64,000 nt of DNA from Lachancea dasiensis (GCA_900074725.1 LT598458.1:744001-808000), one strand, 5' to 3'. Shown: positions 30,895 to 41,915, counted from the stretch's first letter. Translations and numbers: made by a program. The notes: a model not told the origin generated them from the letters alone.

Positions 30895-31076
30895 CTTTGG
30901 TGAGACAAACAAGAGGTACAGATATAGAATATGTCGAACGCTCGCTGCTGATGAGATACAAAGTCAGTACCGTACCCTAGAGCTCAGCTCTGTGAGTTAT
31001 ATAACTGAAAACTATACGCATACACCCATACTACTGCTAAATCGCAATTCTATCCCCACCGCTTGCTGGCACTGGC

Positions 31077-31128
31077 TTTTATAGAAACGGCCATGAATGT
31101 TTTTTTTTTCGCCCACGCCATGGGCGAA
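31077..31128 (-). promoter_or_regulatory. TYE7 core promoter: TATA box and adjacent hairpin
   Basis: On the minus strand TATAAAAG lies at 31077-31084, about 185 bp before the TYE7 ATG. Just upstream are perfect 8-bp inverted arms TTCGCCCA (31108-31115) and TGGGCGAA (31121-31128) around a 5-bp loop, flanked on both sides by T-runs. Confidence 0.5.
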
Positions 31129-32364
31129 TTTTTTTCCTTCGCCGTGGCACCACCACTGCTGCGACCGTGGTGGTGTTTGCTTACCGGCTGGTAGTAACTC
31201 GCACCATCACTGCTATATTCCACTCGCACATGTAGTTGTCGTTTGCACGGATGCTTTATTCGGGTGCTTCGCTGTGTGTTCTGGGCAGAAATGGGCAATT
31301 TGCTTGCGCTGTGCGTGGGCACGCAGACCCCATGTACCGAAGCTATCGGCACGGGGAGCGGGTAGCGGTTTTCCGGGTGGGCTGTTGGAAGTGGTGGGAG
31401 CGGTGGGGGTGCCTTTGCGATAGATAATAGGTGGCAGAAAGCAGAAGTGGGTTGGACCGGAACGACAGGGTGTCAAACAAAAACAGGCGCGGCACGGGCG
31501 GGTGAAGTGTGGGTGCGTGGAGGGGGCGAACGTGGAAAAAAGTTGGTGGGTATTTCCCGCAAGGCGTAAGGACGAAGGCACTCCTCGCTGGGTGGCTGGG
31601 ATTGGGAGGGGGAGCGGGTGCGGGCGGTCGTGCGAGCTGGGTGCGCCAGCTACGCGGTCCTCCGGTCGGTCCTCCGGTCGGTCCTCCAGTCGCGGGTGCA
31701 CGACGCGCACGTGGCTACCTGGCACACACCATTCGACGTTCCTTCGAGAAACGTGATCAGAGCTGCGGCTCACTCTCAGGGCGACCACGTGCCACACCCC
31801 GTGGAGCTCTGGGATACTATGTGTTTTTCTATCCACTCCCTCCACAAGACGGAACCGGCTTAGGAGTGGTTCTTATTCGGCGGCGCTGCGGGCTTCTGCA
31901 TGGCTCGTAGCCCCACCCGTAAGCGTCCCCTCGTGCTTGTAGATAGTCTCATCCGCTGTAAGTTCAAATACGTCGCTATATACTAGATAACTTGGCCCAT
32001 CTTACTGCGTCTGTGGTGCACTGGGACGCCGTCCTGTGGCTGAGCTACTCACAGGCCATGTGCCAGAGTGGAGTTACTTTAGCCAGCTTCGGTCTAATCT
32101 GTTCGCAGGTTTCTCTCTTCCCTGGGCGTTTTGACGCGAACTGCCACAAAGCGTAGATTCAGATTGCCAGTGAGTATACTATGTAGGTGTTGTAACTCTA
32201 AAACACGGGTGGAAATCGGATATCAGGTGACAGCTTTTTCGGATCATCTCAATCGGCACTCAAGGCCTGGTCGTATCCTTTCCCCGGTCAACGGCCAGCC
32301 GAATGTAAACTGTAGCGAAGCGCTGCGCATGCCAGGCCCGAAAAATTAGCTGGAAAACAGACTC
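31129..32364. other. TYE7-REV1 spacer with two distal E-boxes
   Basis: GC-rich noncoding DNA. CACGTG occurs at 31708-31713 and 31788-31793, about 815-895 bp upstream of the TYE7 start, possible sites for Tye7 acting on its own gene. A 12-bp tandem repeat lies at 31656-31691. ORFs here are by-products of GC content. Confidence 0.4.
31656..31691. repeat. Three copies of a 12-bp tandem repeat
   Basis: The unit GGTCCTCCGGTC is repeated three times (31656-31667, 31668-31679, 31680-31691), the last with one change (A for G at 31688). Confidence 0.9.
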
Positions 32365-32490
32365 CAAGCGGGTCCCAAGCGGGTCCCAAGCGGGTTCCAA
32401 GCGGGTCCTAAATGGGTCCTAAATGGGTATCCTAACGGTCCTAAATGGGTACTATAACGGGTCCTCAAACGGGTTCCACCTGGTTCCTAA
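32365..32490. repeat. Degenerate 11-bp minisatellite upstream of REV1
   Basis: Four near-identical units CAAGCGGGTCC (32365-32408) are followed by TAAATGGGTCC (32409-32419) and then about six decaying units of 9-13 bp keeping a GGGT or GGTTCC core, ending near 32490. It lies 160 bp before the REV1 start. I know of no function; the GGGTCC core may bind a zinc factor, but that is speculation. Confidence 0.85.
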
Positions 32491-32650
32491 GCAATTACTT
32501 TCCGGATCATGTGCCGGATCAAAACAGCTCCGGCACCTTTTGAGATGTCTTCCCGGACGAAAAACTTACATCTCGACCCCGCCTATCTTATACCAACTGC
32601 GTCCCACACTGATCCAACACAGGCTGCGCAAAGCTGAGCCATCCTAGTAC

Positions 32651-35578
32651 ATGAATGAGGATGAGTTGGCAGAGCTTCTAAGCAGTTCGGAAACGAACCC
32701 CAGTTCTTTCCCGCACACCCCCCGCCGACAAGCAGCCTCGCCCGAAGCGGTCGGATCCCCGGATAATGGGGCCCTCCACACGCAGGAGTCTCCCCTGAGC
32801 CATTATTCCACGCTCAACGACACCACCGCGCTAGTTCATACCCAGCAGCAGCGCATTTTATCCACGCTCGACGATGACTCCTTGCTGCAGCTCGTCAACT
32901 CCTTCCACAGACCCGTGGAAAGACAGCCCATACTCGGAGACGAACCGGACAGTGGTGTTGGGTGGGCTGGCGGCGCGGACCCCGCACTCTCCACTGCAAG
33001 CAGTCCCCAGAGCCCCGAAGACGCGGACAGCGGTCCAGCGGTCTCCCCTCCTCCCAACACCGACTACGCCAGCTACGGTGAATACTTTGCCCACAAGAAA
33101 AATCAACAGCAACATCGCGACGCCTACGTCAAGCGGCTGTACCAAGACACCCTCAACAATGGCCAAGAGTTCTCCCCCATCTTCAAGGACTGCATCATCT
33201 ACGTCAACGGGCGTACCGATCCAGATCGCCTCCAACTGCACCAAAAAATCATTTTGCATGGCGGACAGTTTATGCATTTTCTCTCGGGAAAGACCAGTGT
33301 GACCCACATTGTAGCCAGCAATCTGACTTCGAAGAAAAAATTGGAATTCGCCAAGTACAAAGTCGTCACCCCAGCTTGGATCGTGGACTCAATAGCTGCG
33401 GATAAAAGGCTACCCTGGCAAAAGTACGCTTTGATCACAGGCGATGAGGCACAGCCAAAATTGACCCTCAATAACGGCAACCCTCAGAGAAAAGACTCGC
33501 CGCCTTCAGACTCTGCTGCGACTTTCACTCTTGATTGCAAACATCCCAGTTTTCTGGAAAGCTTCTTTGCCAAGTCAAGGCTCCACCACCTTTCAACCTG
33601 GAAAGCAGACCTGCGTGCTCACTTTTCCGACAAGTTCGTTGAGCACGGCAAATTGCAACGAGTCTCCGAAGATGACAACGTCGCCATTTTCCATGTAGAT
33701 TTTGATTGTTTTTTCGCCACGGTGTCAGCACTCAGCAACAACTGCTACAATCTCCATAAAGACGCTCTTGCTGTTGCACATGGTACCAGTACCTCGGAAA
33801 TTGCAAGCTGTAATTATGTAGCGCGCAGTTTTGGCGTCAAAAACGGAATGTGGGTCAGATCTGCCCGCAGGCTTTGTCCACAGCTTATCTGTATCCCGTA
33901 CAATTTTGAACAGTACGAAATTAATTCTAAACTGTTGTATCAAATACTGGACGAAACAAGCTCATTTGATATGATCTTGCCCCTTTCAATTGACGAAGCA
34001 ATTTGCGTCAAGAAATTGCACAGCTCTCCGCACTTTGATGAGGTGCAGACTGAATGTGAACAAATTGCTTCAAGTATTAGGCAACGGGTACTTGAGGTTA
34101 CGGGCGGTTGCACGGTTAGTATAGGATGTGGCGCGTCGTTAGTGTGTGCCAGGCTTGCTTTGAAAAGTGCCAAGCCTGATGGCCAATGTATTGTGATGAA
34201 TATGACGGATCAATCGCAAATTGATGACTTTTTATCTGGCGTTCATCTCAAAGACCTTCCAGGCATCGGAGCCTCCATTGTGGATAAAGTTGTTCGTCAA
34301 ATTTTGCCCGAATATGTGAAAGTTCCCACGATAGGCGAACTAAAGACACATTCATCCCTTCAACTTTTGACCTCAAAGCTGGGCGTGAGGACGGGACGAA
34401 AGGTGCATCTGTTTTTATCGGGCAAGGACGATGAGGAAAGCTGCCGAATTTTGAGAAATCCTATTGACTTTTTCGCACGAAAGTCTATATCCGTGGACAT
34501 CAATTATGCAATCAGGTTCGATACAATCCATGAAATTGACGACTTTATCTCTCGCGTCTGTGATCATTTATGCTCCAAAATTATGGATTTAGGGTTAGTG
34601 ACCCCTCAGGTTACCTTAAAGATATTAAGGCGGTGTGCACACGCACCTATTGAGCCAGCGAAATATCTAGGATGCGGCGAATGTGATAGCTTCAGTAGAA
34701 GCAGCAGGTTCGGTTTACCTACAGATCAAGTGGGTCTAATTGCCACGGAAATTAAAAGTTCCTTTCGAATGTTGGCTTGTCCTCCTGCGGATTTGAGAGG
34801 TTTGGCCATTCAACTTAATCAATTGGAGAAGAAGGCGATCCAAATAAATCAACAAAGGCTCCCGTTTGGGGGGCTGTCTACCATTCCGAAGCCCGTTCTA
34901 AAGCCCGATTCTTTCAATTCCTTACCGCCAATATTGAAAGAAGATGTCCGAGCTGAACTCAGTAAAAGACGGATCGAAGTGCCGCAATCACCGGCAGGAA
35001 AAAGAAAAATCTCTTCACCTGTCAAGGAATACTGGGACAGGTTTCATGGTAAACAACAGGGTACAGGTGAACAAAAATTACCAAGCAGCCTGGATGAGGA
35101 TTTTATGAGCCACCTTCCTTCGCAGATTCAACGGGAAATTAGGCGAGACCATGCGATTGTTAAAAAAACACGTAGCTCGGTTCGGAAGAACCTTGTTCAT
35201 AAAGAAGAGATCGTTGAGACGCGCAAACCTTGGCTCGAAACTAGATCTACCTTGAACGAAATCGATACCTTTCAGACATTAACGCGCCCGCGTGAAGTTT
35301 GTACCCTGATAGGCGCTTGGATAGACCAGACGGTTAGCATTGGCCCTCACAAAGATGATTTAGACCTTTTCGACAACTACCTAAAAAAGCTGGCGAGCAA
35401 GAACCGCACTCATCAAGTTCTACTAATTGCTAAACTCATGTCATCTAGGCTAGAATATCATTCCACATTCGCCCCGTCAAATCAGCGTGGCCGTCAGGAA
35501 TGGGAAGAATATTTATTGAGGCGCATGACTGCCATCTTAAATTCGAGCACCAAGTACCCCAGGGTTTTCGATATATAA
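32651..35578 (+). CDS. REV1: Translesion polymerase Rev1 (dCMP transferase)
   Basis: A Y-family polymerase of 975 residues (S. cerevisiae 985) that inserts dCMP opposite abasic sites and scaffolds polymerase zeta. The BRCT domain spans about 175-265 (CIIYVNGRTDPDRLQLH, TPAWIVDSIAADKRLPW). Catalytic residues are Asp350 and Asp352 in HVDFDCFFATV and Asp448-Glu449 in LSIDEAI. The helix-hairpin-helix LKDLPGIGASIVDKV follows near 540, then the little-finger domain. A ubiquitin-binding motif (DEDFMSHLPSQIQREI) lies near 820. The C-terminal REV7/polymerase-binding domain (EVCTLIGAWIDQTV) ends the protein. Synteny matches YOR346W. Confidence 0.96.
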   Translation: MNEDELAELLSSSETNPSSFPHTPRRQAASPEAVGSPDNGALHTQESPLSHYSTLNDTTALVHTQQQRILSTLDDDSLLQLVNSFHRPVERQPILGDEPDSGVGWAGGADPALSTASSPQSPEDADSGPAVSPPPNTDYASYGEYFAHKKNQQQHRDAYVKRLYQDTLNNGQEFSPIFKDCIIYVNGRTDPDRLQLHQKIILHGGQFMHFLSGKTSVTHIVASNLTSKKKLEFAKYKVVTPAWIVDSIAADKRLPWQKYALITGDEAQPKLTLNNGNPQRKDSPPSDSAATFTLDCKHPSFLESFFAKSRLHHLSTWKADLRAHFSDKFVEHGKLQRVSEDDNVAIFHVDFDCFFATVSALSNNCYNLHKDALAVAHGTSTSEIASCNYVARSFGVKNGMWVRSARRLCPQLICIPYNFEQYEINSKLLYQILDETSSFDMILPLSIDEAICVKKLHSSPHFDEVQTECEQIASSIRQRVLEVTGGCTVSIGCGASLVCARLALKSAKPDGQCIVMNMTDQSQIDDFLSGVHLKDLPGIGASIVDKVVRQILPEYVKVPTIGELKTHSSLQLLTSKLGVRTGRKVHLFLSGKDDEESCRILRNPIDFFARKSISVDINYAIRFDTIHEIDDFISRVCDHLCSKIMDLGLVTPQVTLKILRRCAHAPIEPAKYLGCGECDSFSRSSRFGLPTDQVGLIATEIKSSFRMLACPPADLRGLAIQLNQLEKKAIQINQQRLPFGGLSTIPKPVLKPDSFNSLPPILKEDVRAELSKRRIEVPQSPAGKRKISSPVKEYWDRFHGKQQGTGEQKLPSSLDEDFMSHLPSQIQREIRRDHAIVKKTRSSVRKNLVHKEEIVETRKPWLETRSTLNEIDTFQTLTRPREVCTLIGAWIDQTVSIGPHKDDLDLFDNYLKKLASKNRTHQVLLIAKLMSSRLEYHSTFAPSNQRGRQEWEEYLLRRMTAILNSSTKYPRVFDI

Positions 35579-35696
35579 TAATATCCTTACTTTCCACGTA
35601 TTGATGAACTTTTGCATCATCATCATAAACAGATTTGAACTTCTAAGAATACTTCTTCCTAAACGTATATATTTATAAATGGTCATTAAAGGTACT

Positions 35697-37202
35697 TTAG
35701 ACAGTCAAAACACGCAAGGTGTTGGAGTGACCGATACCGGCAGCGAAACCTTGGATGGTAACGATGGTGTCACCCTCTTTCAACATACCGAAGTCCTTAG
35801 CCTTTTCAATACCGAACTTCAAACGGGCATCAACATCCTTGGTCCAGTCGTCATCGGCATCCTTTTCGTAGACGAATGGGAACACACCTCTGGACAAGTG
35901 GGAGCTTCTAGCAGTTCTTGGGTTTCTAGTCACCAAAACAATTGGCACATTAGGCTTGTATTTAGAGACCAATCTTGGAGTTGAACCGGTGGTAGACAAC
36001 ACGATGATGGCCTTAGCCCTTTGTTCAAACACAGAAGACACGGCAGCAGCGGCAATGGTTTCAGTGGTAGAGGTTGGCTTTGGAGTACAGTTTCTCAAGT
36101 CATCGAAAGCTGGTAGGTAAGGAATGGCTTGTTCAGCCATCAAAGAAGTCTCAGCCATCATTTTAACAGCGTTGATTGGGTAGTTACCCTTGGCAGTTTC
36201 ACCGGACAACATGACACAGTCAGCACCATCCAAAACAGCGTTACCAACGTCGGAAACTTCGGCTCTGGTTGGTCTTGGGTTGTAGGTCATCGATTCCAAC
36301 ATTTGAGTGGCACAGACAACTGGCTTACCAGCGACGTTACACTTGGCAATCAATTTCTTTTGGACAGCCAAAACTTGTGGGGCTGGGATTTCGATACCCA
36401 AGTCACCTCTAGCAACCATGACACCGTCAGTAACAGCCAAAATCTCGTCGAAGTTATTGACACCTTGCTGGTTTTCAATCTTGACAATGATCTTGATGTC
36501 CTTGCCGTCTTCACCTAGAACTTCTCTGATGGTCTTGACATCGTCAGCGGATCTGATGAAAGAGGCGAACACCATGTGGACACCGTTCTTGACACCGAAT
36601 CTCAAGTCAGCCTTGTCCTTTTCGGACAAAGCTGGCAAATCGACATCGGTGCCTGGCAAGTTAACACCCTTGTGAGAGCAGACCTTACCAGCGTTTAGAG
36701 ACTTGACCTTCAAGGTCTTGTCGTCAACGACTTCGAGCACCTCGAAAGACAAAACACCGTCGTCCACGTAGATGACTCTGCCCTTTTCAATCACAGTGGT
36801 GATGTTCTTGTAGTCAATGTACATGATTTTGTCGTCACTGGCCTTGGCATACTTGTCGTCAGTGGTGAAAGTCATTTCGTGGTTTGGAGGAATTGGGTAG
36901 TCCACTTCATTAGTGGTGGTACCAGTTCTGATTTCTGGACCCTTAGTGTCCAAAGCGATGGCTAGTGGTCTGCCTGGGTATAGTTCCTCGGATTTTCTGG
37001 CATTGTCGATGACAGATTGGTGGTATTCGTACGAACCGTGAGAGAAGTTCATTCTCACAATGTTCAAACCAGCCTTTCTCAAAGCCACGAGGGTCTCTGG
37101 GTTGTTGGTCTTTGGACCAATGGTACCGATGATTGAGGTTCTTCTCAAGTTAGAACCGGTGTCGGTTTGCAAGTTAGACAACCATCCTAGTCTGGATTCC
37201 AT
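35697..37202 (-). CDS. CDC19: Pyruvate kinase
   Basis: Last step of glycolysis, phosphoenolpyruvate plus ADP to pyruvate plus ATP, in the cytosol. It has 501 residues (S. cerevisiae Cdc19 500) and is nearly identical over [19 protein letters not shown], the active-site strand [29 protein letters not shown] and the C-terminal effector domain. Codon choice is strongly biased, as for a highly expressed gene. It is the single pre-duplication ancestor of CDC19 (YAL038W) and PYK2 (YOR347C). The first 18 residues ([18 protein letters not shown]) differ from S. cerevisiae. It is convergent with REV1, 118 bp apart. Confidence 0.98.
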   Translation of the reverse strand: MESRLGWLSNLQTDTGSNLRRTSIIGTIGPKTNNPETLVALRKAGLNIVRMNFSHGSYEYHQSVIDNARKSEELYPGRPLAIALDTKGPEIRTGTTTNEVDYPIPPNHEMTFTTDDKYAKASDDKIMYIDYKNITTVIEKGRVIYVDDGVLSFEVLEVVDDKTLKVKSLNAGKVCSHKGVNLPGTDVDLPALSEKDKADLRFGVKNGVHMVFASFIRSADDVKTIREVLGEDGKDIKIIVKIENQQGVNNFDEILAVTDGVMVARGDLGIEIPAPQVLAVQKKLIAKCNVAGKPVVCATQMLESMTYNPRPTRAEVSDVGNAVLDGADCVMLSGETAKGNYPINAVKMMAETSLMAEQAIPYLPAFDDLRNCTPKPTSTTETIAAAAVSSVFEQRAKAIIVLSTTGSTPRLVSKYKPNVPIVLVTRNPRTARSSHLSRGVFPFVYEKDADDDWTKDVDARLKFGIEKAKDFGMLKEGDTIVTIQGFAAGIGHSNTLRVLTV

Positions 37203-37830
37203 GTTTGATAAAATTGAGTTATATGCGATGAGCTATGAGCTGTGATAGACTGGAGAATCAAAAACGAAAAAGATGAGCAAAATTTCGATAGCTGGGCCCC
37301 ACCACGGCTCTTTGTACCCTCTGAATTTATACTTGGAAAGCCATTATCTCGGCGAAAAAACTGGGTTCAAAAAGGCGGACCCATTACTGTCACGTCGTTC
37401 AGACTCTCATGGGACCACCCACCACTTGTGGACTGCTGTGCATCCTTTTTTTTTTTTCACGCACGATAGGACGCGCTCGCTCATAGTTTCAACGAGACCG
37501 AGTATTAATCGCCACTGATTCTATGAGACCACTTCATCCACACGGTTCTACGTGGATCACCCAACGTCGGTTATCGCTGGATTTTCTTGTCAAAATGTGT
37601 TTAAATCTTTGTTGAGACGTCGTCATTAGTATAAGATTGTCCATAGTAGCGAATCATAGACGTCTCAGAACGCTGCGGATCGGTGCACCGAGCGTCCGCC
37701 GGCTTCCGATAGCTGTCCTAACAACAAGACGCCAGCAGCTCAACCAGCTTCCAATATAATCACGTGCTTGGACTTCCTGTAATTTGGGAAGCTCAATATA
37801 TCACGTGCTAGCTATAGTGCGGGTAAGTAA
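37203..37830 (-). promoter_or_regulatory. Pyruvate kinase promoter: TATA, CTTCC, E-box and Reb1 motifs
   Basis: On the minus strand TATAAA lies at 37326-37331, about 125 bp before the ATG. Upstream are CTTCC (Gcr1-type) motifs at about 37703, 37748 and 37773 and one inverted near 37787. Two CACGTG boxes lie at 37761-37766 and 37802-37807, each preceded by a similar CAATATA context. A Reb1 site CGGGTAA is at 37820-37826. A perfect PAC sequence GCGATGAGCT sits in the leader at about 37226-37235. The set fits a strong glycolytic promoter. Confidence 0.6.
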
Positions 37831-38844
37831 CGGCTGGGCGGCTAGTTGTTTTCGTCCATGGTGGCGTTTAAAAATGTAAACAATGGTCTTCCTGAGGGCA
37901 CGAAAATGCTCTTCGTCCTGACATTCTAGTTGGTGGTGTATATCATTCTGTGGTTTAATGTGTATTGTGAGCGTCTCTGGAACCAGAACTGTTTGGAGGG
38001 GCCTTTAGAAAAACGAGAGCTGCCGGTTATAATCGTATTTATTCATTGTTTGCAAGGTTCAGAAGATGCAATTTGAGAGATCAATGATCAAGCTGAGAAG
38101 TTACAGGTGGAATGTTTGTATGTCTTCCAGGTAGGTTTCTAATGAGGTTCTCTGCGACTGTCTGATTGTCCCATGATTATTGCAGAATGTGGCTGGTATT
38201 AGTGTTAGTTTTTTGAATATTGATAATATCTTAATGTCAAGTAAGGAGACAAAAAATGTGAAGTAACGCACCAAGATGAGACAATTAAGGACGCATATGA
38301 CCTAGTGTGACTTCAAATACTGCATTCTTCCCTCCAATTTGTACTTTTTTAGGTTGCGGGACCTAACGCGCAATGTGACAGTGATGTTGTCCCTCCACCA
38401 ATGTCTATTCCAAAAAACTTTCAGAGGAGGCCGTGGATACCCAAAATGAGATTTGGATGCAAAAATGCCGCTATCTCTTTATAGCCAAGTCTCAAAATAC
38501 TTGTGGAAGCATGTAGTGAAGGGCATCAAACAGCACCGTCAGAATAGTATAAAATGATATAGCCTTTCTTCATTGGCCAGTTTGGTATAGTTTGAAAGCC
38601 AGCTAGAGCGGATTGTTGGAAGACGAGGTCAGCGCATCGACGACGGCCTAGTACTGTACCATCACCGATTATTTGTTTTTTGTTGTCTTGAATCGTCTTC
38701 AGCCGCTTATCAGGGTTGAGTTTCCACTATATATTATATGTGATGATCTTCGAAATGTTGTCGCGGAAAACAACCTTCCAACAAAGGCTAAACCAAAATT
38801 GTCACACAAGAGTGGTCGTCACTTGAGCACCTGCGCCAATCTCT
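37831..38844. other. PYK/CIN1 divergent spacer, distal half
   Basis: About 1 kb of noncoding sequence leading to the CIN1 start. I see no ORF with plausible content and no tRNA. Confidence 0.4.
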
Positions 38845-41800
38845 ATGAATGCCAACAATGTGGAAGGACTGCTGCTTAGGATAAAGACGGGCGTTGCCAC
38901 TCTTGATGGGACTCCCGAAGTGATGGTAGCTATCGATCATTTCCAACAGGACTCATCTATACTCACTGCTCAACTAGGGGAGCTTGTTGAAACCCTTACA
39001 GGTAACTTCTTCACGTCAAGCACACACGACCAGTCGATTATTGGCAGCCTCTTTTATTCTCTCTCCAAAGTATGCGGGATCAAGAGAACAATGAAGCATA
39101 TGCCTACGGACATATTTTTATTATCCAAGGTCATGGCTCTACTACAAAGGAGCGATCAGTGCGACCAGTGGAAACTGGCATTTATGTTATTAGCATGGTT
39201 GAAAATGGTACTAATGTGTCCATTCAAGCTGGATACAGACGAGGAGATTGTAGAGTTTACTTCACAATTCAAGGCGTCCCCGGTCCTAAAACCGCTGGTA
39301 GCGGGAGTACACTCTGAATTGTTTTCCAAGAATGCCGCATTATTTCGGAAGTGCCACATAGGTGGACATGTCGACCTGTTGACGCTCAATCACACCTTGA
39401 AAGCCGTATTACTCCAGAACGATTCGAAACCGTCCTGTTACTTTGTCGGCTCATCCAGTCTCGCTGAATTAACTAAAACTTGCCTAGCAAGAAGAGAAGA
39501 CCTGAACGACACGGATGCAGCAATTTTACTCAAAATTTTACCGAAATTATGTCGATTGCACGCTGCTCAAGAATCGTGGGAGCCCATCGAAGAAATTACG
39601 TCGTGGTTATTGAATAATTTGGCACTCAGGTCAACTGATCTTAGATTTCAATTAGCGCATAGCTTTGCCAAGATCATTCAAGTGTTGGCAAAAGTAGACG
39701 TGGACTCTGCGATTAGTTTGGTCGAGGATATTCTGTCAGATGTGACAACTGACATCCATAACACACCCATCAACGCTTTAGATACAAACAAGTTGCATTC
39801 AGAGCTCTTAGTGATCGCCGAAGTTGCGAGATTAGGAGTTTTAGTATCTGATCTTATACATAAGTTTGCTAGCAGCATACTACCTGTCACGATCAAGTTT
39901 CAACAGCTACGCATCAGTACGATCACGGGCCATCAAATTCGAGACGCAACCAACTTTATATGCTGGTCAATTGTTAGGAACTGTGATGTGACGACAGATT
40001 TTGAAACAATATTCTTCCACTTGCTAATGTGCTCGATGTTTGATCATGAGTTCACCATAAGAAGATCGGCGGCAGCAGCCCTCCAAGAGAGCCTGGGTCG
40101 ATATCGTGGAGGCTTGTTAGACGATGCGAGCACTATGATGATAATAGAACTTCCAATCCATAGCCTTCAAATATCGTTTCAAGAGAACGTTCCTAAGCTA
40201 TTCGCAATTTTTTCGAGGGCTTCTCCCCAACTTGTTCGTCCCTTGCTTAGGTGGTTGATTTTCCATAACATTTTGGAAAGTAATGATTATAAGGTTGTTG
40301 AGCTGTCTTCAGCGTCTGTCAACAAACTAATGCAATGTGAGGTTGATCAGCAGTTGCCAGAAGTATTACTGTCAATGGTAATTTCCGCTTTTGAATGTGC
40401 GGGGAAAACCACTTCCTCTAATGCCAGGCTGGTGTTCCTAACGGCAGAACGCCCATTTCTCCACCATGACTTAGTCAGCAACCGTGCTCTCTCTTGTTTT
40501 CATGCGATTACACTGGATCTCAATGAAAGGTCGAATAATCCTGACGAATTGTTTAAAGTGTTTGCTTTCATGAAGGCTCTGAAAGTATTCGCGTCTGACG
40601 GTTTCACGACCCAGAAAGTAGACGCGGACATCTTGGACACCCTACTCAGAATAATTCGCTTTCGCTCACCTTCTGACGCTTACTTCCCTGAGATCGAGAA
40701 GATGTTCTTACCAATTGCCGCGAAACTTCTTTCGAGCGAAGCCTGTTTTGTCCATCATACCCTCTTCAACGAATTTACAACCAACTTCAAGAAACTCACC
40801 TTATTCAATAATCCACTGTGCTGCGCAGGCATGGCGTATATGCCAGCTGCAGAATTTCTGAATGAATTTACTACTGTATGCCCACGACTCAGCTGTGAAG
40901 CTCGCTGTTACGTAATAAGAGCTTTGCTTGGTCAGTCAGTCAGGATCGTCAGGTCACAAGGTTTAGGAGTGCTTGATGTTATTGTTGACTTATTAGACGA
41001 TTATACGATCACCAACCAAGGCGACGTTGGTAGCCTTGTGCGAAAGTGCACGACTGATCTTATTCAAGCCCAGTTTGAACTCTTCATGGGATGCAGCGTT
41101 GAAATGAAAGAAAGAACCAACCAGAAGCTTGCGCGTATCGCTGCAGAACCAACCAACGATTTGCGGGAAGCTGCCTTCAGCATACTGACTAAACAATATC
41201 GTTTTGAGTATACCCCCAAAACAAATCACTATGAAGCTATTTTCCGTTTTTATTCCATTTATAGAAATGAGCTTGGGGATGCCCTTTTGGAAGGATTTGT
41301 CTTTTCAGCCGGTGCAATCTACTCTACAGATCAGCAAATGCGTACCAGTATGGATTGTTTCATAAAATATTACAATTCTATCCAAACGACCGACAGAATC
41401 GAATTGCTATGCTCTATGCTGCGTATTATTCCCTCCTTTAGGCAACTACAGTGCTGGCAACAGACAACAGCCCATGTAAACACCCTTGGGTGTCAAAAAA
41501 GGGATGAAATCAAGTTCGCCATAGTTTGCGTCAACTTTTGGCGTCGTGCATTTGAGTCAGGAGTGTTCCCAGACCACGATTTCAAGATAAGGGAAGCCTT
41601 CGCCAAATTTTACAACCTTCATTTGATTAAAAACACGGCTTTAAAAGTGGCGGTTGTGAAACTGATGCCCTACATTGCTGTGACGTGTTCAAATTACTGC
41701 TCATATGAGTGGTTGCTTGTAAAGGATGAAGTTGTAAGGCGATTGAAGGTCTTGGCCGACCGATATAAAAATGACACAGACAAGGCGACAAACCTGCGTC

Positions 41801-41910
41801 AACTGGCATATGAGGGCTTGGCAACCGTACACCTTGCATTCAATGAATACGATAGCCTGGGCGACATACAACAAGCGGGGTCCGATGATGAGTGCCAAAA
41901 ACCCTTTTGA
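38845..41910 (+). CDS. CIN1: Tubulin folding cofactor D, Cin1
   Basis: A 1021-residue protein (S. cerevisiae 1014) of the beta-tubulin folding and recycling pathway, working with Cin2 and Cin4. It is built of HEAT-like helical repeats, for example FEIRRSAAAALQES-type helices in the stretch MFDHEFTIRRSAAAALQES and the later RCYVIRALLGQSVRIV. There is no catalytic motif, as expected. The assignment rests on length, helical-repeat character and synteny after pyruvate kinase (YOR349W). Its stop is only 5 bp from the stop of the convergent MNE1, so the two 3' UTRs must overlap. Confidence 0.9.
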   Translation: MNANNVEGLLLRIKTGVATLDGTPEVMVAIDHFQQDSSILTAQLGELVETLTGNFFTSSTHDQSIIGSLFYSLSKVCGIKRTMKHMPTDIFLLSKVMALLQRSDQCDQWKLAFMLLAWLKMVLMCPFKLDTDEEIVEFTSQFKASPVLKPLVAGVHSELFSKNAALFRKCHIGGHVDLLTLNHTLKAVLLQNDSKPSCYFVGSSSLAELTKTCLARREDLNDTDAAILLKILPKLCRLHAAQESWEPIEEITSWLLNNLALRSTDLRFQLAHSFAKIIQVLAKVDVDSAISLVEDILSDVTTDIHNTPINALDTNKLHSELLVIAEVARLGVLVSDLIHKFASSILPVTIKFQQLRISTITGHQIRDATNFICWSIVRNCDVTTDFETIFFHLLMCSMFDHEFTIRRSAAAALQESLGRYRGGLLDDASTMMIIELPIHSLQISFQENVPKLFAIFSRASPQLVRPLLRWLIFHNILESNDYKVVELSSASVNKLMQCEVDQQLPEVLLSMVISAFECAGKTTSSNARLVFLTAERPFLHHDLVSNRALSCFHAITLDLNERSNNPDELFKVFAFMKALKVFASDGFTTQKVDADILDTLLRIIRFRSPSDAYFPEIEKMFLPIAAKLLSSEACFVHHTLFNEFTTNFKKLTLFNNPLCCAGMAYMPAAEFLNEFTTVCPRLSCEARCYVIRALLGQSVRIVRSQGLGVLDVIVDLLDDYTITNQGDVGSLVRKCTTDLIQAQFELFMGCSVEMKERTNQKLARIAAEPTNDLREAAFSILTKQYRFEYTPKTNHYEAIFRFYSIYRNELGDALLEGFVFSAGAIYSTDQQMRTSMDCFIKYYNSIQTTDRIELLCSMLRIIPSFRQLQCWQQTTAHVNTLGCQKRDEIKFAIVCVNFWRRAFESGVFPDHDFKIREAFAKFYNLHLIKNTALKVAVVKLMPYIAVTCSNYCSYEWLLVKDEVVRRLKVLADRYKNDTDKATNLRQLAYEGLATVHLAFNEYDSLGDIQQAGSDDECQKPF

Positions 41911-41915
41911 GATCC

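Noticed and set aside
29758-30903. 381-codon plus-strand ORF antisense to TYE7
   Set aside because: It mirrors the GC-rich TYE7 codons, begins at a non-ATG-supported context and has no family features; TYE7 on the other strand has a clear bHLH domain.
29325-32518. Shared CCGGATCATGTGC at about 29325 and 32507
   Set aside because: A 13-base match between two places in 64 kb is within chance expectation.
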